Shown here one piece after another: positions 28,776 through 37,534 of a stretch of 64,000 nucleotides of DNA. This DNA is from an uncultured Fodinibius sp. (lineage in GTDB: Bacteria > Bacteroidota > Rhodothermia > Balneolales > Balneolaceae): contig CAJXMJ010000003.1 of the NCBI GenBank assembly GCA_913056455.1, forward strand, positions 186,001 to 250,000. Reading direction: 5' to 3'. Position 1 is the first letter of the stretch. Every line of letters begins with the position of its first letter. The notes beneath the pieces are model-generated. The model was not told where the DNA came from and did not search any database. It saw only the letters and a list, made by a program, of their open reading frames with translations. The translations under genes and the position numbers were made by a program.

Positions 28776-29537
28776 TTAGCGAATAAAGACAGGTTTCGTT
28801 TTGTCTTCAGTGTGTTCTTCGCTGTAGCTGTAGTCATTGCCGTTAAAGCCCAATAATCCTTCATAGCTATCCACCTCATTTTCGATAAGGTAACGTGCCA
28901 TGGTACCTCGGTTCTTCTTAGCGTAAAAGCCAATCGTTTTTAAGTTGCCATTTTTGTAATCTTTAAACTTTGGCTTGATGACATCTACTTTTAATTTATC
29001 GGGTTGCAGCGCTTTGAAATACTCCTTACTGGCAAGGTTCACAAACAGTTCATCATCTTCAAGTTCATCATTGAGGGCTTCGGTGAGACTGTTTCCCCAG
29101 TAGTCGTATAGTCGATCATGTCCATTAACTTGTAGCTTAGTTCCCATTTCAAGTCGGTAGGGTTGCATCAAATCCAGTGGACGAAGGATACCATACATCC
29201 CGGATAAAACACGCAGGCTATTTTGAAGGGTATCAATATGAGACTCATCAATGGAGTACGCGTCTAATTCTTTATAGGCTGATCCGTCAAATGCATATAT
29301 ACAGGGACGAGCGTTATCTTTATTGAAGGGAGTAGAGAATTTCTGGTAACGTTCGTAGTTCAGGTCAGCCAGGTTCTGACTGATATCCATGAGGTCTTTA
29401 AGTTCATCCTTTGATTTTTGAGCCAGTTCGTTGTTGAGTGTTTCTGCCTCATCTAAAAACCGTGGTTGTGTGGCTTTATCAGTTGGCAGTTCGCTTTCAT
29501 AGTCCAGTGATTTTGCCGGTGAAATAACAATTTTCAT
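28776..29537 (-). CDS. yaaA: YaaA-family (DUF328) peroxide-stress protein
   Basis: 253 residues, the usual family size. It begins with the signature MKIVISPAKSLDY and carries 'SGMYGILRPLDLMQPYRLEMG' and 'NLASKEY' in the conserved core. In E. coli YaaA lowers intracellular iron and protects DNA during hydrogen peroxide stress; the biochemical activity is not fully known. It stands alone here. Confidence 0.93.
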   Translation of the reverse strand: MKIVISPAKSLDYESELPTDKATQPRFLDEAETLNNELAQKSKDELKDLMDISQNLADLNYERYQKFSTPFNKDNARPCIYAFDGSAYKELDAYSIDESHIDTLQNSLRVLSGMYGILRPLDLMQPYRLEMGTKLQVNGHDRLYDYWGNSLTEALNDELEDDELFVNLASKEYFKALQPDKLKVDVIKPKFKDYKNGNLKTIGFYAKKNRGTMARYLIENEVDSYEGLLGFNGNDYSYSEEHTEDKTKPVFIR

Positions 29538-29636
29538 AAAATAATGTTGTCAGCGTTTAATATTTATTTTCTGATTTTGGAGAGTATAACCTGTTTTCTA
29601 AAAGAGTAATTCCATAAAATGTGGGATCAAATATAA

Positions 29637-30095
29637 TCATTCTCCCATAGGTCCAATATTTCCCCGCAGTTCTCCTTTTTGATTATCAAATGTGCTGATA
29701 TTGATATAAAGTTCACCTTTTTTCAATAGTGCTTTTTGGGCCGGTGAAAGTATAAATCGATTTTGTTTGCCCAGTAGCTTTCCGCCTGTTTTCTTATCGT
29801 TGAGGTCGGCTTTTAAGCGGTACAGCTGATTACCACCCTGACCACGAATGCTCACCATCAGGTAAGCCCCGGAGTAGTTAGTACTCAAATCTTCAAATTT
29901 ACCTTGTACTGTTAAGGTGTCGCCATGCAGGGTAACGGTAGCGAGGCCTGATCCGGTGGTAGAAACGGGCGGTTTAAGTTTATAGCCTGCCAAAATTATC
30001 TTTTTGGATTGTTGAGCTTTAATATCCGTTGTATTACTCAACAGCCAAAATATTCCCAGCAACAGCGTAAACGTGAAAGTTAATGTCCTTTTCAT
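29637..30095 (-). CDS. Secreted CHRD-domain-like protein
   Basis: 152 residues with a signal peptide (about 1-27, ending IKAQ). The rest is a beta-rich domain. Its end, 'LYINISTFDNQKGELRGNI', is the typical close of CHRD domains, in which a conserved GELRGNI follows a beta-strand. CHRD domains occur in chordin and in many bacterial secreted proteins of unknown role. The protein is exported and is probably periplasmic or surface-located. Confidence 0.72.
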   Translation of the reverse strand: MKRTLTFTFTLLLGIFWLLSNTTDIKAQQSKKIILAGYKLKPPVSTTGSGLATVTLHGDTLTVQGKFEDLSTNYSGAYLMVSIRGQGGNQLYRLKADLNDKKTGGKLLGKQNRFILSPAQKALLKKGELYINISTFDNQKGELRGNIGPMGE

Positions 30096-30269
30096 AATTG
30101 CAGGTTTCTATAACGGTGTTTATCTAATTAACTCGTAATATGCCTGTTTTATTTTGTAGTTTAAATAGTTCATCAAAAATATGTACTATCCAAATTGTGC
30201 TGTAAGACTTGTTATATAAAATAATAAAGTGAACGGATTATATTTTGAAGCGAGATAATTGCTTGTGCT

Positions 30270-31283
30270 ATGGCTAAGAAACCTACCATTTACGAAATTG
30301 CAAAAAAAGTTGGGGTAAGTACAGCTACTGTTTCCCGGGTACTTAATGATTCACCGCGGGTTTCAGACAAAACAAAGAAGCGTATTTTAAAAGCAATGCG
30401 TGAGATGAATTATGCTCCGCGCTTAACAGCTCGGAAGCTGGCCAGCAGCAAGGCGGAGCTTCTGGGGGTAGTGGTGCCATCATTTACAACGCCCTATTTT
30501 AATGAGGTACTTAAAGGGATTAAAGACGAGATCGGTCACACCGATTTGGATATGATGATTTACAATACCGGATCGGATACTCCTCAACAAGGCCTGAAAG
30601 AGTTTTTCGGACGAGGGATTGCCGATTCGCTGATTATTATTTCAATTGATATTCCCGAACGGATCCACAAGCAGCTGCAAGCTACTGAAGTAAAAACAGT
30701 ACTGGTTAATGCCACACATCCCGAGCACAGCTATTTTCAGGTTGATGATTATCAGGGTGGATATATTGCTGCTGAGCATTTGGTGAGTCAGGGATATGAA
30801 TCAATCGGTATTATTTCGGCAGCAGAAAAATCAGCTATGACGAAAGAGCGTACCCGAGGATTTCAGGACTATCTAAGTGAACAGGGGCTTGAGGTAAAAG
30901 AGGAGTACTTTGTTCGGGGGTCTATAAGTAAGCATGCCGGATTTTCAGAAGAATCTGGTTTTGAGGCTATCCACAAATTCGATAAGCAAGGAGCATTTCC
31001 GGAAGCTATTTTCTGCTTGAATGATACCCTTGCTACGGGAGCAATGTACGCGCTGTCACGCTTGGGTATATCGGTGCCTGAGGATGTCGCTGTCATGGGA
31101 TATGACAATATTAAGCTAAGTAAATACCTTGACTTGACAACCGTTGATCAAAAAATGTATACCATTGGTGTTAATGCTATAAAGCAGATGACCAAACTGA
31201 TTGGTGCAGCTGACAGTCCCATTGTTCAAGAGGTTTCTGATCCGATTTTGGTCAAGCGAGGATCGACGGAAAAACACGCCTAA
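30270..31283 (+). CDS. LacI-family transcriptional regulator
   Basis: 337 residues. The LacI helix-turn-helix is at 4-24 (IYEIAKKVGVSTATVSRVLN) with the hinge helix around 'ARKLASSK'. Residues 60-337 are a periplasmic-binding-protein-like effector domain, including 'LGVVVPSFTTPYFNEVLKG' and 'VAVMGYDNI'. The ligand is probably a sugar. No transporter or enzyme operon adjoins it, so its targets lie elsewhere. It converges on polX with a gap of 3 bases. Confidence 0.93.
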   Translation: MAKKPTIYEIAKKVGVSTATVSRVLNDSPRVSDKTKKRILKAMREMNYAPRLTARKLASSKAELLGVVVPSFTTPYFNEVLKGIKDEIGHTDLDMMIYNTGSDTPQQGLKEFFGRGIADSLIIISIDIPERIHKQLQATEVKTVLVNATHPEHSYFQVDDYQGGYIAAEHLVSQGYESIGIISAAEKSAMTKERTRGFQDYLSEQGLEVKEEYFVRGSISKHAGFSEESGFEAIHKFDKQGAFPEAIFCLNDTLATGAMYALSRLGISVPEDVAVMGYDNIKLSKYLDLTTVDQKMYTIGVNAIKQMTKLIGAADSPIVQEVSDPILVKRGSTEKHA

Positions 31284-31286
31284 TTG

Positions 31287-33050
31287 CTACCGGTGGTTTT
31301 GAAACCAATCGATAAGTTGCTCCGTAGTTTTGGTATTTAGAATACGCTCCTTTTCGAACTTGCCTTTGCGGGCGATGCGCACCCCGTAGGAAATGTAATC
31401 AATGCCTTTTTTACGGTGTGCGTCTGGGTTAATAGAAGACATCAGGTCTACTTCTTTGGCTTTGTTGCCATGACGCCAGTCCAAATCAAGTCGGCGGGGA
31501 TTAGCATTGATTTCAATTGCCGTATTGTGTTCTGCGGCCAGCTCAATGAGTTCGTTCATATCTAAATCACTGCCGTCGCGCTGGAGTAAAAGGCGCCCGG
31601 TAGGATGCCCGACGATATCTGTATATGGGTTTTTGATGGCATTGCGAAAGCGTGTCATCATTTTATCGCGCGACATATCCAGTCCGTTATGTACGCTGGC
31701 GATAACAAAATCGAATCCTTCAAGAACCTCGTCTTCATAATCTAAGCTTCCGTCGCTCAGAATATCTGATTCGATTCCCTTAAATATTTTGAAGTTAATG
31801 CCGTTATCATCGAACTCTTTATTAAGCTCATCAATCTCTTTCCACTGCTGTTTGATTTCATCAATCGACAGCCCGCCGGCATACGCAGCGGTTTGAGAGT
31901 GATCACTCATTCCTAAATACTCATAGCCGCGATCGATACAGGCTTGGGCCATCTCCCTTATAGAAAATTTACCATCGCTGTATGTGCTATGGGCATGAAG
32001 GACTCCTCGGATATCATCTTCAGTTACCAAATTCAGGGACTCATGGGATTCATAGAACTCGATCTCCCCGCGGTCTTCGCGCAGCTCCGGAGGTACAAAA
32101 TGAAGGTCCAACTCTTCATAAATATCCGTTTCGGAATTGTAATCTATAGGCTGATCGAAATCGGTATCCCCATTGTCGTCAAGCTGGAATAGCCCGTATT
32201 CATTGAGTGAAAGTCCTCGTTCTCTTGCGCGTTGACGCAGTACCACGTTATGTTCTTTGCTGCCTGTGAAATACATGAGAGCGGCGGGAAACTGTTCGGG
32301 TTTTACGATACGAAGGTCGACCTGTCTCCCGTTCCCGGTTCGGATAGAGCTTTTTGTTTCTCCGCGACCCAGCACTTCGACAACCAATTCGTGATTCACA
32401 AAGGCATCGAAAAGATTTGAGATATGCTTTTCGTTGGCTCCAATGAGAATGTCCACATCGCCAATGGTTTCCTTAGATCGACGGAGTGAGCCTGCAATTT
32501 CAATGTCCTCAACGCCTTTCTGATCTTTGAGAAAGTCGTACATGGGCTCTGCAATTTCGGTGGCTTCGTCAAGACGGCAGCGTTCGTCAAACTGTTCCAT
32601 CCATTCAATAGATTTCAGAATTTTCTGCGCCGATTTTTCTCCCAGTCCGTCGAGAGAAGCTACCCGGCCATCTTTACAAGCTTCTTTTAGTTCTTCAAGT
32701 TCTGATATTCCCAGTTGGTCATGAATTTTTGCAATATTCTTAGGTCCTAAGCCCGAAATGTCTAACCATTTGATAATGCCCTCGGGAATACGTTCGCGCA
32801 GGCTGTCCAGCACTTCAATAGTCCCTGTTTGGGCGTATGATTTGATGTCTTCTGCAATTGAGTTGCCGATGCCTTTGATATCAGTCAGCGAATCATTCTC
32901 AATATAGTTGCTAATATCCTCATTTAACGATTCTATCGTTTGCGCGGCGCGGTCAAAAGCTATAGCACGAAATCTGTTTTCGCCGGCAAGTTGCATCAGT
33001 TGATAAATTTCACGCAGACGATCAGCAATTTCATCATTTGTTACAGACAT
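31287..33050 (-). CDS. polX: DNA polymerase/3'-5' exonuclease PolX
   Basis: 587 residues. Helix-hairpin-helix segments in the first 150 residues ('IKGIGNSIAEDI', 'GLGPKNIAKIH', 'GLGEKSAQKI') bind DNA. The nucleotidyltransferase domain shows GSLRR and catalytic D198, D200 and D245. A PHP domain from about 347 begins with HAHSTYSDG (H352, H354) and provides the exonuclease. Bacterial PolX fills short gaps in base-excision repair. No signal or operon partner is seen. Confidence 0.95.
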   Translation of the reverse strand: MSVTNDEIADRLREIYQLMQLAGENRFRAIAFDRAAQTIESLNEDISNYIENDSLTDIKGIGNSIAEDIKSYAQTGTIEVLDSLRERIPEGIIKWLDISGLGPKNIAKIHDQLGISELEELKEACKDGRVASLDGLGEKSAQKILKSIEWMEQFDERCRLDEATEIAEPMYDFLKDQKGVEDIEIAGSLRRSKETIGDVDILIGANEKHISNLFDAFVNHELVVEVLGRGETKSSIRTGNGRQVDLRIVKPEQFPAALMYFTGSKEHNVVLRQRARERGLSLNEYGLFQLDDNGDTDFDQPIDYNSETDIYEELDLHFVPPELREDRGEIEFYESHESLNLVTEDDIRGVLHAHSTYSDGKFSIREMAQACIDRGYEYLGMSDHSQTAAYAGGLSIDEIKQQWKEIDELNKEFDDNGINFKIFKGIESDILSDGSLDYEDEVLEGFDFVIASVHNGLDMSRDKMMTRFRNAIKNPYTDIVGHPTGRLLLQRDGSDLDMNELIELAAEHNTAIEINANPRRLDLDWRHGNKAKEVDLMSSINPDAHRKKGIDYISYGVRIARKGKFEKERILNTKTTEQLIDWFQNHR

Positions 33051-33195
33051 AAAAAGCGGGTAGTTTTGTTCTTAATTTTCTGATAGATAAAGGTAACAAA
33101 TAGCACTCTTTTTTAGCAGCGCTATAATGGATTAATTACTTCCTTTTGGCTTTGAAATTTTTTATACATTCCACAAAACAAATTCACTCTTTATT

Positions 33196-33705
33196 ATGAC
33201 GCAAAAAAGGATCACCTATATCGTAATCATTCCTCTTCTTGTTATGTTGATGACCGGTTGCTCGGCAGGGGATGACCAATCTCGGAAAGTGCAGAAAAAA
33301 GCAATTAACACCATTTTGGATGATTGGCACTTGGCCGCCTCGGAAGCTAATTTTGAGCGCTATTTTATGCATTTTGCAAGTGACAACTCCATTTTTATGG
33401 GCACAGATGCTACCGAACGATGGACCGTTGCTGAATTCAAACCTTGGGCTAAGCCTTATTTTGATGAAGGTAAGGCCTGGGATTTTACTCCCGTTGAACG
33501 ACACGTTTATCTATCTGATAACGGACAAACGGCTTGGTTTGATGAGTCGCTGAACACGCCTAACTTGGGGCCGGCGCGTGGATCCGGGGTGCTCGTTAAA
33601 AAGGCAGAATCCTGGAAAATTGCTCATTATAACTTGTCGATTTCTATCCCCAATGCCATTGTAGATACCGTTGTAAAGCAGGTTGATGAGGCGTTAAGCG
33701 AATAA
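33196..33705 (+). CDS. SnoaL/NTF2-like lipoprotein
   Basis: 169 residues with a lipoprotein signal (LMTGC, C22). Residues 35-165 form a SnoaL_3/DUF4440-like NTF2 fold: a first helix 'INTILDDWHLAASEANFERYFMHF', then 'FMGTDATERWTVAEFKPWAKPYF' and a final strand 'GVLVKKAESWKIAHYNLSI'. Proteins of this kind bind small molecules or act as simple enzymes; no specific function can be assigned. The M14 carboxypeptidase gene follows 73 bases later on the same strand. Confidence 0.82.
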   Translation: MTQKRITYIVIIPLLVMLMTGCSAGDDQSRKVQKKAINTILDDWHLAASEANFERYFMHFASDNSIFMGTDATERWTVAEFKPWAKPYFDEGKAWDFTPVERHVYLSDNGQTAWFDESLNTPNLGPARGSGVLVKKAESWKIAHYNLSISIPNAIVDTVVKQVDEALSE

Positions 33706-33778
33706 CAGAAGACGTTTTTAGAATCGATGAATACGCTCCATTCTATGCATTGCTAACTATTGATCACCAACAAATATT

Positions 33779-36313
33779 ATGAAATTAATCTCTCGCACAC
33801 TTTTATGTTTGTTATTTCTTATAACGCTTAGTACTTCGGTACAAGCGCAAAATGAGATCCAATCGCCATCCGAATTTTTAGGTTATGAGTTAGGTAGCCA
33901 GTGGACCCCCCATTATAAGGTAATGGATTACTTTTGGTATGTCGCTGAAACATCAAATATGGTAAAAGCCAAGGAATATGGAGAATCCTATGAAGGACGG
34001 GAGTTAATGCTGGCATATGTATCAGATGAAGAAAATATTGCTCGTCTGAAAGAGATAAGAACTAATAATTTAAAGCGGACGGGACTAATAGAGGGTGACC
34101 CTTCCACAGACTCTACAGCAATCGTTTGGCTCAGCTATAATGTGCATGGTAATGAAACATCCAGTAGTGAGGCGGCCATGAAAACAATTTATGAGCTAAC
34201 ACGTCTCGATAACCAGAAGACCAAATCGTGGTTGCGAAATACCGTTGTGATTATGGATCCGATGTTGAATCCGGACGGGAGGCAACGATATGTGAGTTGG
34301 TTCAGGCAGATGGTAGGTGAAGATTTTAATGCCCACGTGGAAGCTCGCGAGCATCACGAGCCGTGGCCGGGCGGACGTACTAATCATTATTATTTTGATC
34401 TGAATCGTGACTGGGCTTGGCTCACGCAGAAGGAGAGTCGTCAGCGTGTGGACGAATATCAAAAGTGGATGCCGCATATTCACGTTGATTTCCACGAACA
34501 GGATTATAATTCGCCCTATTACTTTGCCCCTGCTGCTAAGCCCTTTCATAAGGCCATTACGGACTGGCAGACTGAGTTTCAGTACACGATCGGCGAAAAT
34601 AATGCCAAGTATTTTGATAAAAATAACTGGCTCTATTTTACCCGCGAAGTATTTGATCTTTTCTATCCCAGTTATGGAGATACTTATCCAACTTTTAACG
34701 GGGCCATTGGCATGACCTACGAGCAGGCCGGCCACAGTATGGCGGGGCTGGGCATTGTCCAGGCTGAAGGGGATACACTAACCCTTGACGATCGATTGAC
34801 TCACCATTTTACAACCGGACTTTCGACCATAGAGGTTAGCTCAAAAAATGCAGAGAAACTGGTAAGAGAGTTTTCGGATTACTATCAGACAGCCCGGAAT
34901 AATCCCCGTGGAGAGTACAAGACATTTGTAGTTAAAGGTGATAATAATCCCGATAAATTGGAGGCCCTCTTTGGCTTGTTAGACAAGCACCGGATTGATT
35001 ACGGGAAAGCGACCCGTGAGCAAACGTTGGGCGGGTATAACTACCAAACCGGCGAAACAGAACGTATCCGGGTCACTGAAGACGATTATTTGGTGAGTGT
35101 TCATCAACCAAAGGGGGTAATGGCTCGTATATTGTTTGAACCTCGTCCCGATCTGGCTGATTCAGTGACCTATGATATTACGGCATGGGAGCAGCATTAT
35201 GCTTATGGAATTGAAGGATATGCCCTGAAGAAACAACTGGAGGTAGAAAAGGTTGATTACTCAAAAGAAGAAATGGAAAGCAGTTTTGGGGAATCCCCTT
35301 ATGCATATTTAGCTCGCTGGCAGGATTTAACGGATGTTCGAATGTTGTCTGATTTATTGAATAACAATATAAAAGTGCGTTATGCCAGCGAAGAATTTAA
35401 AATTGATGATCGCATGTATGATCGGGGAACGTTGATCATTGCACGAGCTGATAATAAAAGTATGGGCGAACGGTTTGACCAAGTAGTACAACGGCTTGCT
35501 GCCAAGCATAGTCAACAAATTCAGACCGCTGAAACCGGATTTGTACAGTCGGGACCTGATTTTGGATCATCTTCGGTCCTCTACCTCAAAAAGCCACGAG
35601 TAGCTTTACTGGCCGGTGAGGGGACAAGCTCAAACAGGGTGGGAGAAGTCTGGCACTATTTTGACCGGCAAATTACTTATCCCATCACGCTGCTTGATAC
35701 CAGCTATTTTGATGATGTTAATCTCAATAATTATGATGTGCTGATTTTGCCATCTGCAATTGATGATGATAAGTTGAGCGACGAGCGATTTCAGGAAGTT
35801 CGAAAATGGGTAGAAGCGGGCGGTAAGCTCATTGCGTTAAAAGAGGCTAACAATATGCTGGTCGGCAAGGATGGGTTTGATCTTCAGTGGAAGGAGAATA
35901 ACGAGGATTCTACTGCTGAAACATCCTCGAATGCTAAATTAGATCGTTATGGAGAACAGCAGCGCGAATATATCACCGGCAGTAATACCGGATCTGTTTT
36001 TGAGATATCGATGGATACGAGCCACCCCCTTGCTTTTGGGTATGAAGATAGCTACTTCTCCCTAAAACTTGACGCTGATGCCTACGGCTATCTGGATGAC
36101 GGATGGAATGTAGGGGTTGCCAAAGAAGATGCTCATATGAGTGGGTTTGTAGGATATAAGGCAGAAGAAGAGCTCGAAAACACCCTAACATTTGGAGTGC
36201 AGAATATGGGGCAGGGTTCGGTGGTTTATATGGTTGATAATCCGCTGTTTCGTGCTTTTTGGTACAACGGGAAACTGTTGTTTGGCAATGCTGTATTTAT
36301 GGTAGGGCAATAG
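33779..36313 (+). CDS. Secreted M14-family zinc carboxypeptidase with an extra C-terminal domain
   Basis: 844 residues with a signal peptide (about 1-23, ending VQAQ). The M14 domain covers about 40-380. Zinc ligands H123 and E126 lie in HGNE, and further histidines fall in 'HIHVDFHE' (H233-H239). 'LNPDGRQR' and 'DLNRDW' provide the substrate carboxylate pocket. Beyond 600 a segment such as 'VALLAGEGTSSNRVGEVWHYFDR' and 'YDVLILPSAIDDD' resembles a class I glutamine-amidotransferase-like fold without a catalytic cysteine. It probably trims peptides in the periplasm or at the surface. Confidence 0.9.
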   Translation: MKLISRTLLCLLFLITLSTSVQAQNEIQSPSEFLGYELGSQWTPHYKVMDYFWYVAETSNMVKAKEYGESYEGRELMLAYVSDEENIARLKEIRTNNLKRTGLIEGDPSTDSTAIVWLSYNVHGNETSSSEAAMKTIYELTRLDNQKTKSWLRNTVVIMDPMLNPDGRQRYVSWFRQMVGEDFNAHVEAREHHEPWPGGRTNHYYFDLNRDWAWLTQKESRQRVDEYQKWMPHIHVDFHEQDYNSPYYFAPAAKPFHKAITDWQTEFQYTIGENNAKYFDKNNWLYFTREVFDLFYPSYGDTYPTFNGAIGMTYEQAGHSMAGLGIVQAEGDTLTLDDRLTHHFTTGLSTIEVSSKNAEKLVREFSDYYQTARNNPRGEYKTFVVKGDNNPDKLEALFGLLDKHRIDYGKATREQTLGGYNYQTGETERIRVTEDDYLVSVHQPKGVMARILFEPRPDLADSVTYDITAWEQHYAYGIEGYALKKQLEVEKVDYSKEEMESSFGESPYAYLARWQDLTDVRMLSDLLNNNIKVRYASEEFKIDDRMYDRGTLIIARADNKSMGERFDQVVQRLAAKHSQQIQTAETGFVQSGPDFGSSSVLYLKKPRVALLAGEGTSSNRVGEVWHYFDRQITYPITLLDTSYFDDVNLNNYDVLILPSAIDDDKLSDERFQEVRKWVEAGGKLIALKEANNMLVGKDGFDLQWKENNEDSTAETSSNAKLDRYGEQQREYITGSNTGSVFEISMDTSHPLAFGYEDSYFSLKLDADAYGYLDDGWNVGVAKEDAHMSGFVGYKAEEELENTLTFGVQNMGQGSVVYMVDNPLFRAFWYNGKLLFGNAVFMVGQ

Positions 36314-36481
36314 ATAGTGAGGCTATCCAATGGCTTGTAAAGAAATATTTTCGTGAAATCTGATGGATTTTGCTCAGGTTGATCAGAGGATGTTGGGTAG
36401 CCCCAATCTTATTTGGAAAACTCAGTTAGTGTGAGTCAAAATATTCAAGGTTCTGATTTAAAGAGGGATCGCTATCATTTT

Positions 36482-37018
36482 CTATTTATTCCATCCCTGT
36501 ACACCTTCCAGAAGTGCATCGTCTAAATCATGGTTAGGATCGTCATGATGAAGTACTGCTATGTCACCGGTTGACTCCATTACTACGGCCTGTACCTGGG
36601 TCATCTTTGTTACATTTGCTTCCCGAAGCTTAGCTCGTAAATCGGAGTGTGTTACTTTCGCTCTTTTTAAGTTCTCTTCAATAATTTCCGTGTTTTTCAT
36701 TAGTAGCAATGGTTCATTATCAACCAATTTGCGCATTATTGCAGAATTGCCTCGGAAATAAGCTACAAGCATCTGGATTCCGAAAAGTGATCCCATCGCA
36801 ACCGCGGCATGTACTAAAGATGGAGGCCTGAATAAAATAGTACTGGCCAGGACAGAACCAATAGCGACCGTGATAGCAAAGTCAAAACTCGACATTTTGG
36901 AAAAAGAACGAAGGCCGGATATGCGGGTGAATACAATTAAAACAATATAAATACCAATTGTTGATATAAGCGCCATAAAAACGGTCTGCCAAGAGGTAAA
37001 AATCCAAGAACTATCCAT
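36482..37018 (-). CDS. DUF421 (YetF-family) membrane protein
   Basis: 178 residues. Three membrane helices occupy roughly the first 85 residues, including 'FDFAITVAIGSVLASTIL', the family hallmark. A small cytoplasmic alpha/beta domain follows: 'RKLVDNEPLLLMKNTEIIEENLKRAKVTHSDLRAKLRE' is typical. YetF-family proteins are widespread and of unclear function. It stands alone. Confidence 0.88.
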   Translation of the reverse strand: MDSSWIFTSWQTVFMALISTIGIYIVLIVFTRISGLRSFSKMSSFDFAITVAIGSVLASTILFRPPSLVHAAVAMGSLFGIQMLVAYFRGNSAIMRKLVDNEPLLLMKNTEIIEENLKRAKVTHSDLRAKLREANVTKMTQVQAVVMESTGDIAVLHHDDPNHDLDDALLEGVQGWNK

Positions 37019-37362
37019 AATAAACTCTATTTGTATTTTTAAACAAGTCTGATGAAGGTTGTGAAGAGAAAGAAACTAATTCTGAACTTATATCATAGTA
37101 TCAGTACATATTCGATTAATCTAAAATTATCCACGCAACCCTGTATTTACTCATAAATAGCATGCTCCTGAGATAGAATAAATATTTCTGATAAGGTTGT
37201 AGGATCTTTGATGTGATTTCTATACAAGAATCCTGTTCAACGTGATTGTTTTATGTTAAGAGTGGTGTTCGAGGATACGCACCTGAGCCTATTAATTTTT
37301 CAAACTTATTTTGAAGATACGAGCTAGGGCTCTTATCTTTGGACTGAATAAAAATCACCCAA
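37019..37362. other. Intergenic region upstream of the TPP riboswitch
   Basis: About 340 AT-rich bases without a convincing gene. It must contain the promoter of the riboswitch transcript and that of the opposing DUF421 gene. Confidence 0.5.
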
Positions 37363-37439
37363 GGTTGGGGGTGCTTGCAACAGCAGGCTGAGATCATACC
37401 CTGAGAACCTGAACCGGATAACACTGGCGTAGGGAAACC
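37363..37439 (+). promoter_or_regulatory. TPP (THI-box) riboswitch
   Basis: The region matches the thiamine pyrophosphate riboswitch consensus. The key pieces in order are GGGGTGC, GCTGAGA, ACCCTGAGAACCTGAA, GGATAACACTGGCGTAGGGAA. The outer stem P1 pairs GGTT (37363-37366) with AACC (37436-37439). It lies about 95 bases before the start of a TonB receptor. The following leader has alternative hairpins (GCAGCG/CGCTGC at 37443-37467) and a CTCC that could partly mask the Shine-Dalgarno, but no clear terminator, so control of translation is the more likely mode. Confidence 0.95.
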
Positions 37440-37534
37440 AAGGCAGCGTAAATAATCATTCCGCTGCTGGATTGATCAGCATTTCTTGCAAGTTCATCTC
37501 CCGCTCTTATGAACCTAATAAGACGGAGGAACTT

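Noticed and set aside
34196..34735. A 179-codon minus-strand frame within the M14 gene
   Set aside because: Shadow of the real gene, whose catalytic motifs are clear on the plus strand.
37472..37534. TTG start extending the TPP-controlled receptor by 21 residues
   Set aside because: It has no ribosome-binding site and would hide the signal peptide; the ATG at 37535 has a perfect one.
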